From the NCBI RefSeq assembly GCF_000151665.1, contig NW_013171860.1:684138-748137 (forward strand): a stretch of DNA of 64,000 bases. Reading direction: 5' to 3'. Below, piece by piece: positions 34,235-44,482 of the stretch. Position numbers and translations under genes: made by a program. The DNA is from Blastocystis hominis (taxonomy: Eukaryota > Sar > Bigyra > Opalinata > Blastocystidae). The notes under the pieces are model-generated. The model ran no database searches, was not told where the DNA came from, and saw only the letters and a list, made by a program, of their open reading frames with translations. The first letter of the stretch is position 1, and every line of letters begins with the position of its first letter.

Positions 34235-35772
34235 ATGATGTCCCCCTATGACGAATTTGACGCGTATGAGGCGTAGAGTGGTGTGTTTTGATTAGAGAGG
34301 CAATCAAGCTTTTTGATGAAAACGAATTTGTACAACTATCGTATGAAGAGCGTATGCGTCCCTTATTTCTGTTATTGTCTAGAGATACAAGAACTTCGAC
34401 GAATGCAAGTTATAGAGGTGATATTTGAGTGAATAATTGACGCACAGAACAAGTTAAAAGAAATAAAGAAAAACAAACTAAAAGAAAAGGAGGAATTAAG
34501 CACCACATTATCATCCATTCAGAGCGAATATGATAGCTGCGTAGCGGATTGTAAAGAGCTGACGGAGAGGGAAGAGTTAATCAACTTCATTGAGGACCAT
34601 GCCACCGTTCCATCTGCCTTAGACTCTAACGGCTAGGTAAAAAACCGAGAAGTCGACCGAGAAAGCTCGTTCAGTCAGGCGAGCGCTTTGTCAGCCTCTT
34701 CTCGTATCCACACTCTTTTTGGTTTATTCTTGCAGTTTTCCCTTCTGGATTGCAAACCACACAAGATAAGACCATCACGAACCTCCGTCGTATCGCCATC
34801 TCCGGTCCTCTTCAAGTACCTCTCTCTTTTTTATATCTAATTCCGCAGTATTTCATCGGTTCTCTCCCCGAAATCAAAGACAATGTATTTATCAAACTGT
34901 ACATCGACCCATCCTACCAATTCTCCGATGAAACCGCCTCCGTTCTGTCGGATGAGTCTTTTTCCTCCACCGTGTATCTCGAAAACGATGTTTGTAACGA
35001 TCTCCGAAGGGAGGTGGGTGTGGTTCGCGGATTACTGCATAACCACATCGTTTTGTATTATCAAGAAATTAGTCTGCGTGGCGTGTGCGGATATGCGATG
35101 GAATACTGCAAATACGGCAATCTGCACGACTATATCGTGAAGCATGGAGCATTAGATGAATCCACGATCCGCGTGGTAATGAAGCAAATGCTGGAAGCTC
35201 TGAGCTATTTAGCGTCGAAACACATCGTTCATAGGTGAGATGGAGCAGGAGATGGGATAATGTGTAGAGACATCAAGACAGCGAACATCCTGATTGCTGA
35301 CACCGATCTATACAAGCTGTGCGATTTTGGCTCGTGTTTCGTGATCGAAGTTGCCATCCTCTCTCTCTCTTTCTCCTCTAGAAATCAGCGCGGAACACGA
35401 TCGTCGGCGACGGATCATTTCGTGGAACCGACGTGTACATTGCGCCGGAATCGGGTCGAGGGTTCCAACGTGGCCGCTCCGACATCTGGAGTCTTGGCTG
35501 CTGTTTGTACGAGATGATAACCGGCGAAATCCCCTGGAAAGCCATCCGAAATGAGAGCAAAACGCGCGAGAGCGTTATTTATCGGATCACGCGGGCCAAC
35601 ACGCGGCCGGAAGTCAAGCCGGAGACGTGGGACGCGCTGAGCCAGGAGCTGAGAGATTTGTATCTCCAGTGTTTGAACGTGGTATGTGAGGGAGAGAGCG
35701 ATGAAGGCTAGGATGAGAATTCGCGTCCCACCGCTGCAGAGTTGCTGAAGCATCCTTTTCTTGCTAGCAAGT
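34235..35772 (+). CDS. Serine/threonine protein kinase with N-terminal coiled coil
   Basis: The N-terminal third (MMSPYDEFDAYEA..., NKLKEIKKNKLKEKEELSTT...) is helical and looks like a separate small gene ending in TAG at 34636. That TAG, however, ends a clean 30-base intron (34607-34636), and the frame continues into a Ser-rich linker and the kinase. Kinase motifs are YAMEYCKYGNLHDYI, HIVHRDIKTANILI, LCDFGSCF, VYIAPESGRG, SDIWSLGCCLYEMITGEIPW and RPTAAELLKHPFLA, closest to the STE11/MAP3K-NEK style. I see no conventional glycine-rich loop; the N-lobe is unusual (FIGSLPEIKDNVFIKLYID). No encoded stop precedes the 3' motif. AAG T plus poly(A) gives AAG TAA. Confidence 0.75.
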
Positions 35773-35784
35773 TGTGTGTTTGTT
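35772..35784 (+). terminator. T-N4-TGTTTGTT 3'-end signal creating a stop codon
   Basis: T35772, TGTG, then TGTTTGTT (35777-35784). Cleavage turns AGC AAG T into AGC AAG TAA, directly after the kinase motif HPFLASK. Confidence 0.65.
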
Positions 35785-35841
35785 TGAGCAAACGAAGGGC
35801 GAAGCGATACGATGATTGAAGCTATGGGTTGGTTCCATTCT

Positions 35842-35842
<1 letters not shown>

Positions 35843-35921
<79 letters not shown>
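35843..35921. repeat. (ATT)n microsatellite, about 78 bases
   Basis: About 26 uninterrupted ATT units between the kinase (+) and G6PD (-) 3' ends. The frames it opens encode only poly-Ile, poly-Leu or poly-Tyr and are not genes. Confidence 0.97.
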
Positions 35922-36099
35922 TGTAAGATTCTTGGTAACAACATCATGTCTCTATCAGCATTCCACATCTATGAAACACGAATTACAATGAAGGATTGGG
36001 TGCCAATTTTCGCTTCCCACTCTTCCCGAAGTTACCAAACCACGCTGTATTATTACTACTTGTGCACCCACCTTCATGGGCCGCATGCTTGTTCAAACA

Positions 36100-37854
36100 A
36101 AGAGGCCAAACATTTACATGATCTACTAATTCGGGCTGGCTCCATTCATAATCCTTGGATCGCACAAACCCGTTTGCATCACGCAGCAAATCGGCCTCCT
36201 CGGGCCCTCGCGAGCCTCGCACGTACGGAATGGGCTTAATCTTCTTTTCCTCGAGCTCATGCAGCAGCGGCGTGAAAATCTTCCAGCTAATCTCCAGCTC
36301 ATCGCCTCGCACAAAGTGACTAACACCCTAACGCCCTCTTGCCTCGCCTACCTGTGATCGCCGCGGATGATATCCAGAATGAGTCTTTCGTACGCTTCGG
36401 GCAGCGTGAAATCGTATTTCTTCTTGTACGTCATGTCCAGCTCGCCCGTCACCGGCATCGTCTCGATGCCTGGCGACTTCACGTTCATCTTCATGTAGAT
36501 CGCCGTGTCGGGCTGCACGCGCAGCACGAACTCGTTCCGATTGCTGTGCTCGAACAGCGGACAGCTCATATCCTTGAACTGGATCCGGATCTCCGCCTTC
36601 GACTCGTCCAGCCCCTTTCCGCACTTCAAATAGAACGGAACGCCGTACCATCGCGGCGTGTTGATCGTCCTACGTCTCACCACGCCTCGCCGCGCCTACA
36701 GCACCGTCGCCGCGAAGGTGGCCGTGAGAGAGTCGCTGGGCACGGTGGGGTCGTCGAGGTAGCCGGGCTGCGTGGCGTTGGCGACGTATTGGCCCACGAC
36801 CGTGCGGTCCAATCGCAGCGGAGAGATGGCCTTCAGCACGCGCACCTTCTCGTCGCGGATGTCCGTGCTGTGCAGAGAGAGAGGCTGCTCCATGCAGATC
36901 AGCGAGACGATCTGGAGAAGGTGGTTCTGCATCACGTCGCGGATGATGCCGTAATGATCGAAGTACCCGCCGCGGCCGTCCACGCCCAGCGTTTCTTTGA
37001 AGACGATTTGGACGTTGTCGATGTAGTTGCGGTTCCAGATCGCGCTGAAAATCATGTTCGAGAACCGAGTCACCATTAGGTTCTGCACCATTTCTTTACC
37101 CAGATAATGGTCGATTCGCTGTGGATTAGCATTGCATTCCATAAAACATACGTAAATCGACTCTTCCGCGAAGAGACTTTGAAGGAAGGTGTTTAATTCC
37201 CGGCTGCTGTCATAGTCGCGACCGAAGGGCTTTTCCACGACAATTCGATCGTAGCCCTCGTTTTCCATGCAGGTGTCTAGGAAATTAGGGGGACAACACA
37301 CACAAACCGTGAATGCACTTGCTGACAGGATTGAACTGGGATGGAGGGATGGCGTAGTAGAAAAGACGATTCTTACTGCATACGAAACGTTCCTTGCCAT
37401 TCTCCACATAGCGCAAGCATTGAGTGACTTCCATGTCGTTCAAACGGTCATTTAGTCTAGCAAAATCTTCAACCGAATCATACTGGCCACTCTGGTAGTG
37501 GCAAATGTGAAGGAAGCGCTCCACACAGTCGCAATTACGCTTCAAAGCACCTCGCAGCTTCTCTCGGAACGACTCATCGTCCATTTTCGTGCGCGCATAT
37601 CCGACAATTGTCGTATAGCGAGGCAGGAGAGAATGTTTAAATAGAGAAAACAGAGCAGGAAACGTCTACGATGGATCGAAGCCCTCCAGCCCTACCTTAA
37701 GCATTGCCAGGTTTCCAGAAGCTCCGACAACAATTATAGATAAGGTTCCGTCATAATCAGGATTTCCCTTTCCCCAGACGCGTTCAATAGACGGCATGCC
37801 AGTAGTACTAGTACAAGAGTATTCACTCTCAAAAGAATTTGAAGACGAAGACAT
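36100..37854 (-). CDS. G6PD: Glucose-6-phosphate 1-dehydrogenase
   Basis: Start [12 protein letters not shown]...; the NADP loop is [17 protein letters not shown] (Asn where GASGDLA is usual). A 30-base intron splits LAMLK/TFPAL. Family motifs: VVEKPFGRD, the active-site signature RIDHYLGKE (catalytic His), [41 protein letters not shown], and a C-terminus with [17 protein letters not shown]. The enzyme oxidises glucose-6-phosphate to 6-phosphogluconolactone and makes NADPH in the cytosol. Several introns of 30-31 bases are needed. The 3' end is unclear. No in-frame stop occurs until about 35986, and the two TGTTTG motifs (minus strand, 36112-36105 and about 36098-36091) do not place a T in the stop phase as elsewhere, so the given end is approximate. 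Confidence 0.92.
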
Positions 37855-38055
37855 CTTTGATATTAGGATTTATAATGAAAACTCTTTTTTCTCCTGTGCC
37901 TGACAGCAGATGAAACAGGATTTTCGTTCTTGGATCCATATGATCGCTTCGAAATTGAGTAGAGTCCAAGGTTCTCGATTCCTATATGCTAATAGTTTGC
38001 CATTTCGGGAATAGATACTCTCCTTCTCTAGGCTCCACAAAAACGTTCATTTCTA

Positions 38056-38068
38056 ACAAACAATCCAC
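38056..38068 (-). terminator. T-N4-TGTTTGTT 3'-end signal of the CASP gene
   Basis: On the minus strand T38068, GGAT, TGTTTGTT (38063-38056), six bases after the encoded TGA. Confidence 0.6.
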
Positions 38069-38073
38069 TAAGT

Positions 38074-40237
38074 CAACAAAAGAACGACTGACGAATTACT
38101 AGTATCACCACAAGAAAATGTAACACAACTAAGTATCCAGAAACGGCGCAGCGCACATTGGAAGACCGAACCATTTTCTGGGCCACTTTAAAACTAACCT
38201 CCTCCAGCGGATTGGTAGATAGCTCCGAAGAGTGGTATTTGCTCGTGCTTCCGAACCGATCGTACGTTCTCTACGCGTTATCCACAAACCCGATGCGCAA
38301 TACTGAAGCTCCCTTCTCACTGCTTAATCTTCCCTTAATCCCTTCCCCAACCCCTACTGTGCCTTCAGCTGGTTGATCACATCATACAGCGAATCCAGCG
38401 ATGCCTTATCCCGACTTCGCTCCGCCTACCTCGCATCATCCCCTCTTCTCTACCTCCAATTCATCCACTCGCCGCTTGTACCGATCTCTCTGATCCTTCA
38501 AAATCACCTCCACGTTGCTGCTGAACCCCGTGACGGCAGTCGCCCCATCCGACCCAATGACGCGCTGCTCCAACTCTGCGATCTGCGTCTCCATCCGCTT
38601 CATCGCCTCCTCGTCATCCCGGAGCTTTTCCTCGAGCGCGTGGCGGTCATTCTCACTCTGCATGTACTTGTTATAGATCTCATTGAAGGTGGAGCGAAGC
38701 GAACTGTTGCTCGTCTCCAAGTGCCGAATCTTGTCCAGCAACACCGCTTGCAAGTCCGGCACGGGCAGCTCCGCCGAGGCCGTGAATTCCACGGGGATTC
38801 CGACGCTCTGCAGAGAGAAAGGAGGCGACAACCCGACTTGCAGTGTGAGCAGAATGCTCTGGATTCGCTTCATTTCCGTTTCGCTGATTCGCGTGCGAAG
38901 TTCTTCGTTCAATTCGGCGAGCTCGCTGCGCAGCTGCGCGAGCTCCGCGGCGTGCTGCGTCCGGAGCGTCTCCTTCTCCGCTGCGGCGCGTGAAGCCGCG
39001 GCGTCCTTCTCGGCTTTGAGGGTTTGGATGGTTTTCCGAAGGTCGCTCACGAGATTGGAGACGTCGTCCGATCGCATCGTCGGCGTTGAAATCGAAATCG
39101 ACGTCGAGGTCGACGTCGAGGTTGAGGTCTGGAGCTCCGAGCCTTCGATGGAATTCGATGGAAGCGCCTACGAAGCGACTCGATGCTGGTGGCCTGGCGT
39201 TCGAGTTCGGTGTTGAGAAGCGCGATCTGGCTTTCGTAGCCTTCTTCTTTCTGCTCGAAGGATTCTTCGGTTTGTTTGAGGCGCTCTTCGGCGATTCGGT
39301 TCGACTCCTTCTCTTTGAGAAGCTCTGCTTGCAGCGAGTCGATTTGGCCGCGCAGAAACGCGACTTGCTGCGTGATCGCCGAGCCGTCCACGTCGGGACC
39401 CACGCTGTTTGTCACGGAGTAGTACTCATTGATCTCTTTGTTCTGCGCGTCAAACGGTGCATTCAATCGAGACAAGCGTCGCGATTTGGAGCTGGAGGCG
39501 GACGTTTTCTTCGTGGGTGGAAGACAAGGAAGCGAGCGACTCGCCGAGCGATTTCAATTCGTCGTCTTTGCTAGAAGGGAACGAGCAAGGATAGCGGGCT
39601 TACTGCTTCAGCTCGTCTTCGAGGGAGTCGTTGAGCTCTTTCTGTGGGTGAATAACATGCGGAGAAACGTACCAGACGAGCGATTTCCTTGCGAAGCGAG
39701 CTGTTCTCGCTCTCGGTGGACGATTTCTGCTTGTTTGCAGACTGCAGCTGCATCACTTGTTGTCGCATTCTATAGTAAGGAAAAGTCCTTTACCGCTACT
39801 CGCTGTTTAAAGCATCCAGACGTTCTGATTCGGTGATAGCTTCCACGTACTGCGTGTAAATGGTTTTGGACTCTTGTAAGAGCTGGCTCGGGTCAACCAG
39901 CGATGAAAGATCGGAGTAATACACGGACATGAGGTTTTCAGCGAACCTGACAGTAAAGTGAACGAAAGTGCAAATACTGGGAGCGGATCGTTAAGTGATC
40001 GATTTCTTCCTGGTACGACTTCAACAAACCCTTCATGAACGTCATTCTCTCTCCTGCTGCCACAGAGCGCAACTCTTTCGTTTTTGTTGCTAACTCCTTT
40101 CTGGATTTCACACTCGATTCTTGAGATTTGGAGATCGTTTCGAGACTCTCCTTGATGCCCTTTACCTTTTCTGGAATATTGAACTGATTCCAAAAGAGAA
40201 TCTGCGCATCCAGGGACTTTGAATAGGCGTTCTCCAT
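38074..40237 (-). CDS. CASP-type Golgi coiled-coil membrane protein (golgin)
   Basis: The N-terminus (MENAYSKSLDAQILFWNQFNI..., then SVKSRKELATKTKELRS, MKGLLKSYQEEIDHL) matches the conserved start of CASP/CUX1-splice golgins. A long coiled coil follows, with the VEVILKDQRDRYKRRVDELE block typical of CASP. After short introns near 38300-38440 the frame reaches one hydrophobic helix close to the C-terminus (RCAVSGYLVVLHFLVVILVI), the tail anchor expected for CASP, which tethers COPI vesicles at the Golgi rim. The splicing of the last 100 residues (introns of 28, 38 and 33 bases) is less sure than the rest. An encoded TGA is followed by the 3' motif. It is tandem with G6PD and SHQ1. Confidence 0.8.
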
Positions 40238-40337
40238 AAGATTTTGTATGATTTTATGTCACAGCGCATTTTCAGCATGGCACCAGAATTTATAATTAGA
40301 AAGCTCTCCCTTTGTGTGTAGAAAAAACAGGATAAAG

Positions 40338-42366
40338 CTACTGTTGACTTTCCAACTCTTCTTTCAATATTTCCTTGGCCTCTGAATCAAGTTCGGGGAT
40401 TCCAAGATCAAGAACCTCTCGGTTTATTCTTGTTTTCAGTAAATACTACGAATAAGATCATTGTGTGCAACGATACGCTAATCTCCTCAGAGAGGTCATA
40501 GAGAACCGGGTAATCAACCGACTGGATCCACAGTATGTACTTGTCAATGTACAGAGTATTCAAAATATATTTTCGTTCGGAGTACTTAAACACCTTCTTA
40601 ATCTACAATCGACCTCTCTCCAAATCCGCACATCAAGTAAGCATTTTAATATTCGACGCTTCCCAAGTTTGATGATCAATGCACAATCCCGAATGCACAA
40701 CCTCGCTAGATCATATCTTCTTAGGTAAGGATAAATGAGAACTCTCCTAATAAATGACACAAGAACAGTGTGCAAAGATGAAAGCTGGTTCAACCAGGAC
40801 AAAGTGGGGGAGAGGATGGAGATCGTCCATGCTGATTCCGTGTTTGGATCATTCTGTGTCATTCGAACGTCATAGCAATAAGCACACAGAATATCCACTA
40901 ACGAGAACAAAATGTGACCTCGACGATCTTTCGGAATCGAGAAGCTGATTGGTCGAATTGAGCCAATCAAATCGTTTTCTTCTTTCGTCAGTTCGCACAT
41001 TTCCTCGTGGCTAAATCGGTGGGATCCCACGTGCTGCCGAATCTGCTCTGCGACTGCTCGTGCCTTCGCCGCTTCGGGGGAAGTAGAAGTAGAGGTGGAA
41101 ACCGTGGAAACCGTGGAAACCGTGGAAGTCGAGGTGGAATTGGGGGGATCGATGGTCAGAATCATGGAGGGAATGTGGGGCGTTACATCGAGAAACTCCC
41201 GCTTGGTTTCCACGATTTGCTCCGCCGCACGACTTTCGCTCTCCAAAAATTCCCCCGATTTCTGACACGGCGTTTCATCGATCTCGGTAATCAGCGATTT
41301 CCCGCGGGAGGAAGGCGTTTCACTGATTAGCGGTTTCACCTGAATGGGCGTTTCATCTCCCGAGCGCGATTTGTGTTCCTCCTTTTTCTCGCGGTTTTCT
41401 GTCGCTTGCTGGGGCTCTCCGTTGGATCCCGACTTGTCGAAATCGTAGAAATCGTAGAAATCGTAGAAATCGGAGGGCGGTACGACGGGCGGGTTTCCCT
41501 CCTCCTTGACGCGTTTTCGAAGAATTCGATCGGCGAGGACCCAGGGCGGGAGGAACTGCGTGAACTCGGCGTAGAGATAATCCTCCTTTCCATAGACGTA
41601 GTCGCTGAGATAGTGGTCCTTGCTGAACTTGGTGGTCTCCATGGCTCGCATGAGTTCGTAAGGGTCGCTTTGAGAATCGTCGGGAACCGGGTTCTCGATG
41701 ATTTCGCTGCAGTCTTCGAAGCTCTTGAAGACGTTCTCGAAGAGATCGTTAAAGCCGTATTTCCGGGGACGGGACGCGGCGTCTAAAGAGAATAGAGGGA
41801 CCGCGGTTTCGACTTTCTTCGAGAGATAACAGATCGGTGTTTGTGGAGGGAGTTTCTAGAGGCGCAGAAACAGGGGCAGCAGGAGCATCGAGCTCTTGGA
41901 TAAGAGGACTAATATGGTCAGAAATTGTCTGGTAAAAACCCTCTGGGAAGGGTAGGCATGGGAGCAGGCTTTTGGAGTAATGTCGAGATCAAATCTAAGT
42001 CAGGGAAGAAACGGCCCTTTTCCACCTTGGGAATATGGACGTACACAGTTCCGTTATCCTATTTCTTGCAAACTATTGCGAATCCATACTTTGTCTACAT
42101 CGTACACTGCTTTCGCTCGTTCATCGTCGATACAAGGATAAGGAAAGTGCAGCTTTAGCAAGTAGGGATTGCAAAAGAACGAAAAATCACAATCATCCAC
42201 CACAAACTCCATATCTCCAACACGTACCTACAAATCATATATATCTTCAAAAAACAAACATATGGAACATTAATCTCAACGATAATAAACTCGTCCGTCT
42301 AAAAACGCATAGAGCTCTTCAAAAACAAAATACCTGTGTGATACTGAATTTAGGAGTTAATGGCAT
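40338..42366 (-). CDS. SHQ1: H/ACA snoRNP assembly factor SHQ1
   Basis: The start MPLTPKFSITQTDEFIIVEINVPYVRV matches the SHQ1 CS-like domain; PYLLKLHFP and TVYVHIPKVEKGRFFPDLD follow. The SHQ1-specific domain is recognised by YGFNDLFENVF, KFSKDHYLSDYVYGKEDYLYAEF, LFSLVDILCAYCYDVRMTQNDPNTESAWTISILSPTLSWL, VLIYPYLRRYDLA, GKRRILKCLL and the end ...LDSEAKEILKEELESQQ with an encoded TAG. SHQ1 chaperones dyskerin before H/ACA RNP assembly. Introns of 30-35 bases separate the 5' exons, and at least two lie near the 3' end. A low-complexity insert carries VSTVSTVST from GTGGAAACC 9-mers (41094-41130) and (FYD)n at about 41445-41470. Its ATG is 46 bases from that of the divergent zinc-finger gene. 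Confidence 0.88.
41094..41130. repeat. GGTTTCCAC 9-base tandem repeat (coding, minus strand)
   Basis: GTGGAAACC units encode VSTVSTVST in SHQ1. This is the same 9-mer as in the WD40 gene. Confidence 0.85.
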
Positions 42367-42412
42367 CTGAAATTCAATTAAGGTTCAATCAACAGAAATG
42401 ATTATATAGTGG

Positions 42413-44393
42413 ATGGCTCAGAATCACAAGATATTTGAGCGCGTTAGTACACTATACTGTCGTAACAGAATAGGCTCCTGGATGGGCTCAGTCAAGGAAG
42501 TACCGAATCGATAATATCCTTGAGAACATTCAAGCTTATCGGATTGCAACCGACCAGCTTGACGGTAGCGATTACCATGCACTCTTGGAGGAATTTGGTT
42601 GGGACACAGCAAAGATTGCTAAAATGGTATGAATTCGATTTGTTGGATTGACAATAGACTGATGACGAAAAGATGGGATGTTTGGCTCGAGTGTTGAACA
42701 AGAAGCAAGATAAGCGTGGAAAGAAGGATACGGTGCATTCGAGTAGCTTTGTAGAATTGAGTAGAATATAGAATCACAGAAAAGAGACGATAGTGAGTCA
42801 TCTTCCTCTTCGGAACAAGATGATAAACAGGTTGCAAAAGAGAGGAAAAAGCAGGAAAGACAAGAAAAACGAAGGAAACTTCGCGAGGAATTGCAAGAAG
42901 AAGGAAAAGCAATGCAGGCTTCTGCGGCATCCAATCCTCGTTTTCTCTTTGATGATCTGCTTATTCTGCTTAGTGGTTCTTGATTTTCCACTTCCCAACT
43001 CTGCTTCCAGCGCACCATTCCCTCTCCCCACGAATGTTTCTGTGTTCCACCGTCCTCTCGAAACTCCCAAAGAAACCTCCGTCCCATCGGCTGGGAGATC
43101 GCTTCAATCGATTCTCGCCCTCTCCTCTGACTCCGAAGAACCAGCCGAACGCGAAGAGAATTCGAAGGAACAAACGGCGAATTCCATCGAACAAATAGCG
43201 AATTCGAAGGAACAAACGGCGAATTCGAAGGAACAAACGGTGAATTCCATCGAACAAACGGTGAATTCCATTGAAACCTTCACCCCTCATCTATCGAATT
43301 CCATCGAACATTCGATCGATCCCCGCCTCCCTCCTCCCCCCACCCCTTCGGATTCGATCGAATCGGATCTCGAATCCGTCATTCAGTTCTCCAAAGACGC
43401 GCCCGCGGCTCCCATTCTGGGTCCGTTCTGCGTGATTTGCGGCAAATTCGGCCAGTACGTGTGCGACCGCACCGACCAGGACGTTTGTTCCCTGGAGTGC
43501 AAGCGGAAAGCCGAGGAAGCCGCGCTCTCCTCCCCGCCTTCCGACGATTCGCCCGCCCAGACGCCTTCCATTGCCGCTCCTTCCGTCGAGCCACGCAAAG
43601 AGACGGAAGTTCTGCGCGTGCTGCCCACCGCGCCGCAGTTCCTCCCCTCCAAGAATCGCTGGAAGGACGGGATTTCCCCGCTGGATTCGAGGAAATGCCC
43701 GATCTGCGGGAAAACGGGCCATTTGGCGCAGGACTGCCATTTCGCTTCCGGAAAGCGCGTGGAGTTCGTTGGGTTCGGTCGAAACGAGGAGAAGGGGGAA
43801 GAAGCAGGTTATGGCATTGAGTGTGAATCATTGCCAGAATGGCAGCGACGTGAAGTGGGCGGAAAGGAGATCATGAAACATAGTTGTCGAAGCTGTTTCG
43901 GAAATGCCGAAAAGCGTTCGATGACCCTACGCAGAGTTGTTCTGTATGTAGAAAACGAGGAAATCTAGTGTACTGCGTGGCATGCAATGCCTGCTACTGC
44001 GACCAATACCACTTATTAGATCATTTGAAGCTTTATCCTTCACACAAGATGCTGGCATCTTTTAAATTGAAGAAGCTGATCAAGTGCAGTAATCCTAATT
44101 GCGCGGAGTGCGATATATACAAATTATTCATGTGCCATTTGTGTAGCAGCAAGCTGTACGAAAAATACTACAATATGAAAACGGCGCTATGGTAAAAGAG
44201 GCTGACATCTTTGAGATGTAGGCGAAGAGATGCGATTCTGCAATTTCCGAGTTTAATATGCTGCGAAGAACACTTTACATGGCATTTGATGAATTGTGGA
44301 GGAATGGAGAACATGACTCCCCTTGTTGACAAGAGTTGCATTGAAAACGGGTACTATGCAAGAGATGGAATTGTAAATGATATGTTGTTTTAA
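42413..44393 (+). CDS. Multi-zinc-finger protein (HIT-type, CCHC knuckle and Cys/His-rich C-terminus)
   Basis: The spliced frame starts MAQNHKIFERAPGWAQSRKYRIDNILENIQAY..., then a charged Lys/Glu/Ser region and a tandem repeat of SKEQTAN/SIEQTVN heptapeptides (21-base unit, about 43150-43300). Three Cys-rich parts follow: FCVICGKFGQYVCDRTDQDVCSLECK (spacing of a HIT-type finger), CPICGKTGHLAQDCH (CCHC zinc knuckle), and CSVCRKRGNLVYCVACNACYCDQYHLLDHLKLYPSH...CSNPNCAEC...CHLC...CCEEHFTWHLMNC. HIT fingers often occur in snoRNP and chromatin assembly factors, and CCHC knuckles bind RNA, so an RNA-related role is a guess. I know no family with this exact order. Introns of 29-34 bases resolve all joins; TAA is encoded. 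Confidence 0.65.
43150..43300. repeat. 21-base tandem repeat (coding, SKEQTAN/SIEQTVN)
   Basis: About six imperfect copies of a 21-base unit beginning AATTC and containing GAACAAACG. Confidence 0.85.
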
Positions 44394-44482
44394 TCTTACT
44401 TATTAACATTGCTCGTTGTTTTCTGAAGAAAGTAGTCTCGATTTTTGGAATTTTCATATCATTTATTATCTTCTCATCCGCA

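Noticed and set aside
34235..34636. Separate 107-residue coiled-coil gene ending at TAG
   Set aside because: The TAG completes a perfect 30-base GT...TAG intron and the next exon continues in frame into the kinase.
35829..36239. 136-codon frame over the (ATT)n tract
   Set aside because: Its first third is poly-Ile from the microsatellite; the rest is antisense of the G6PD 3' end.
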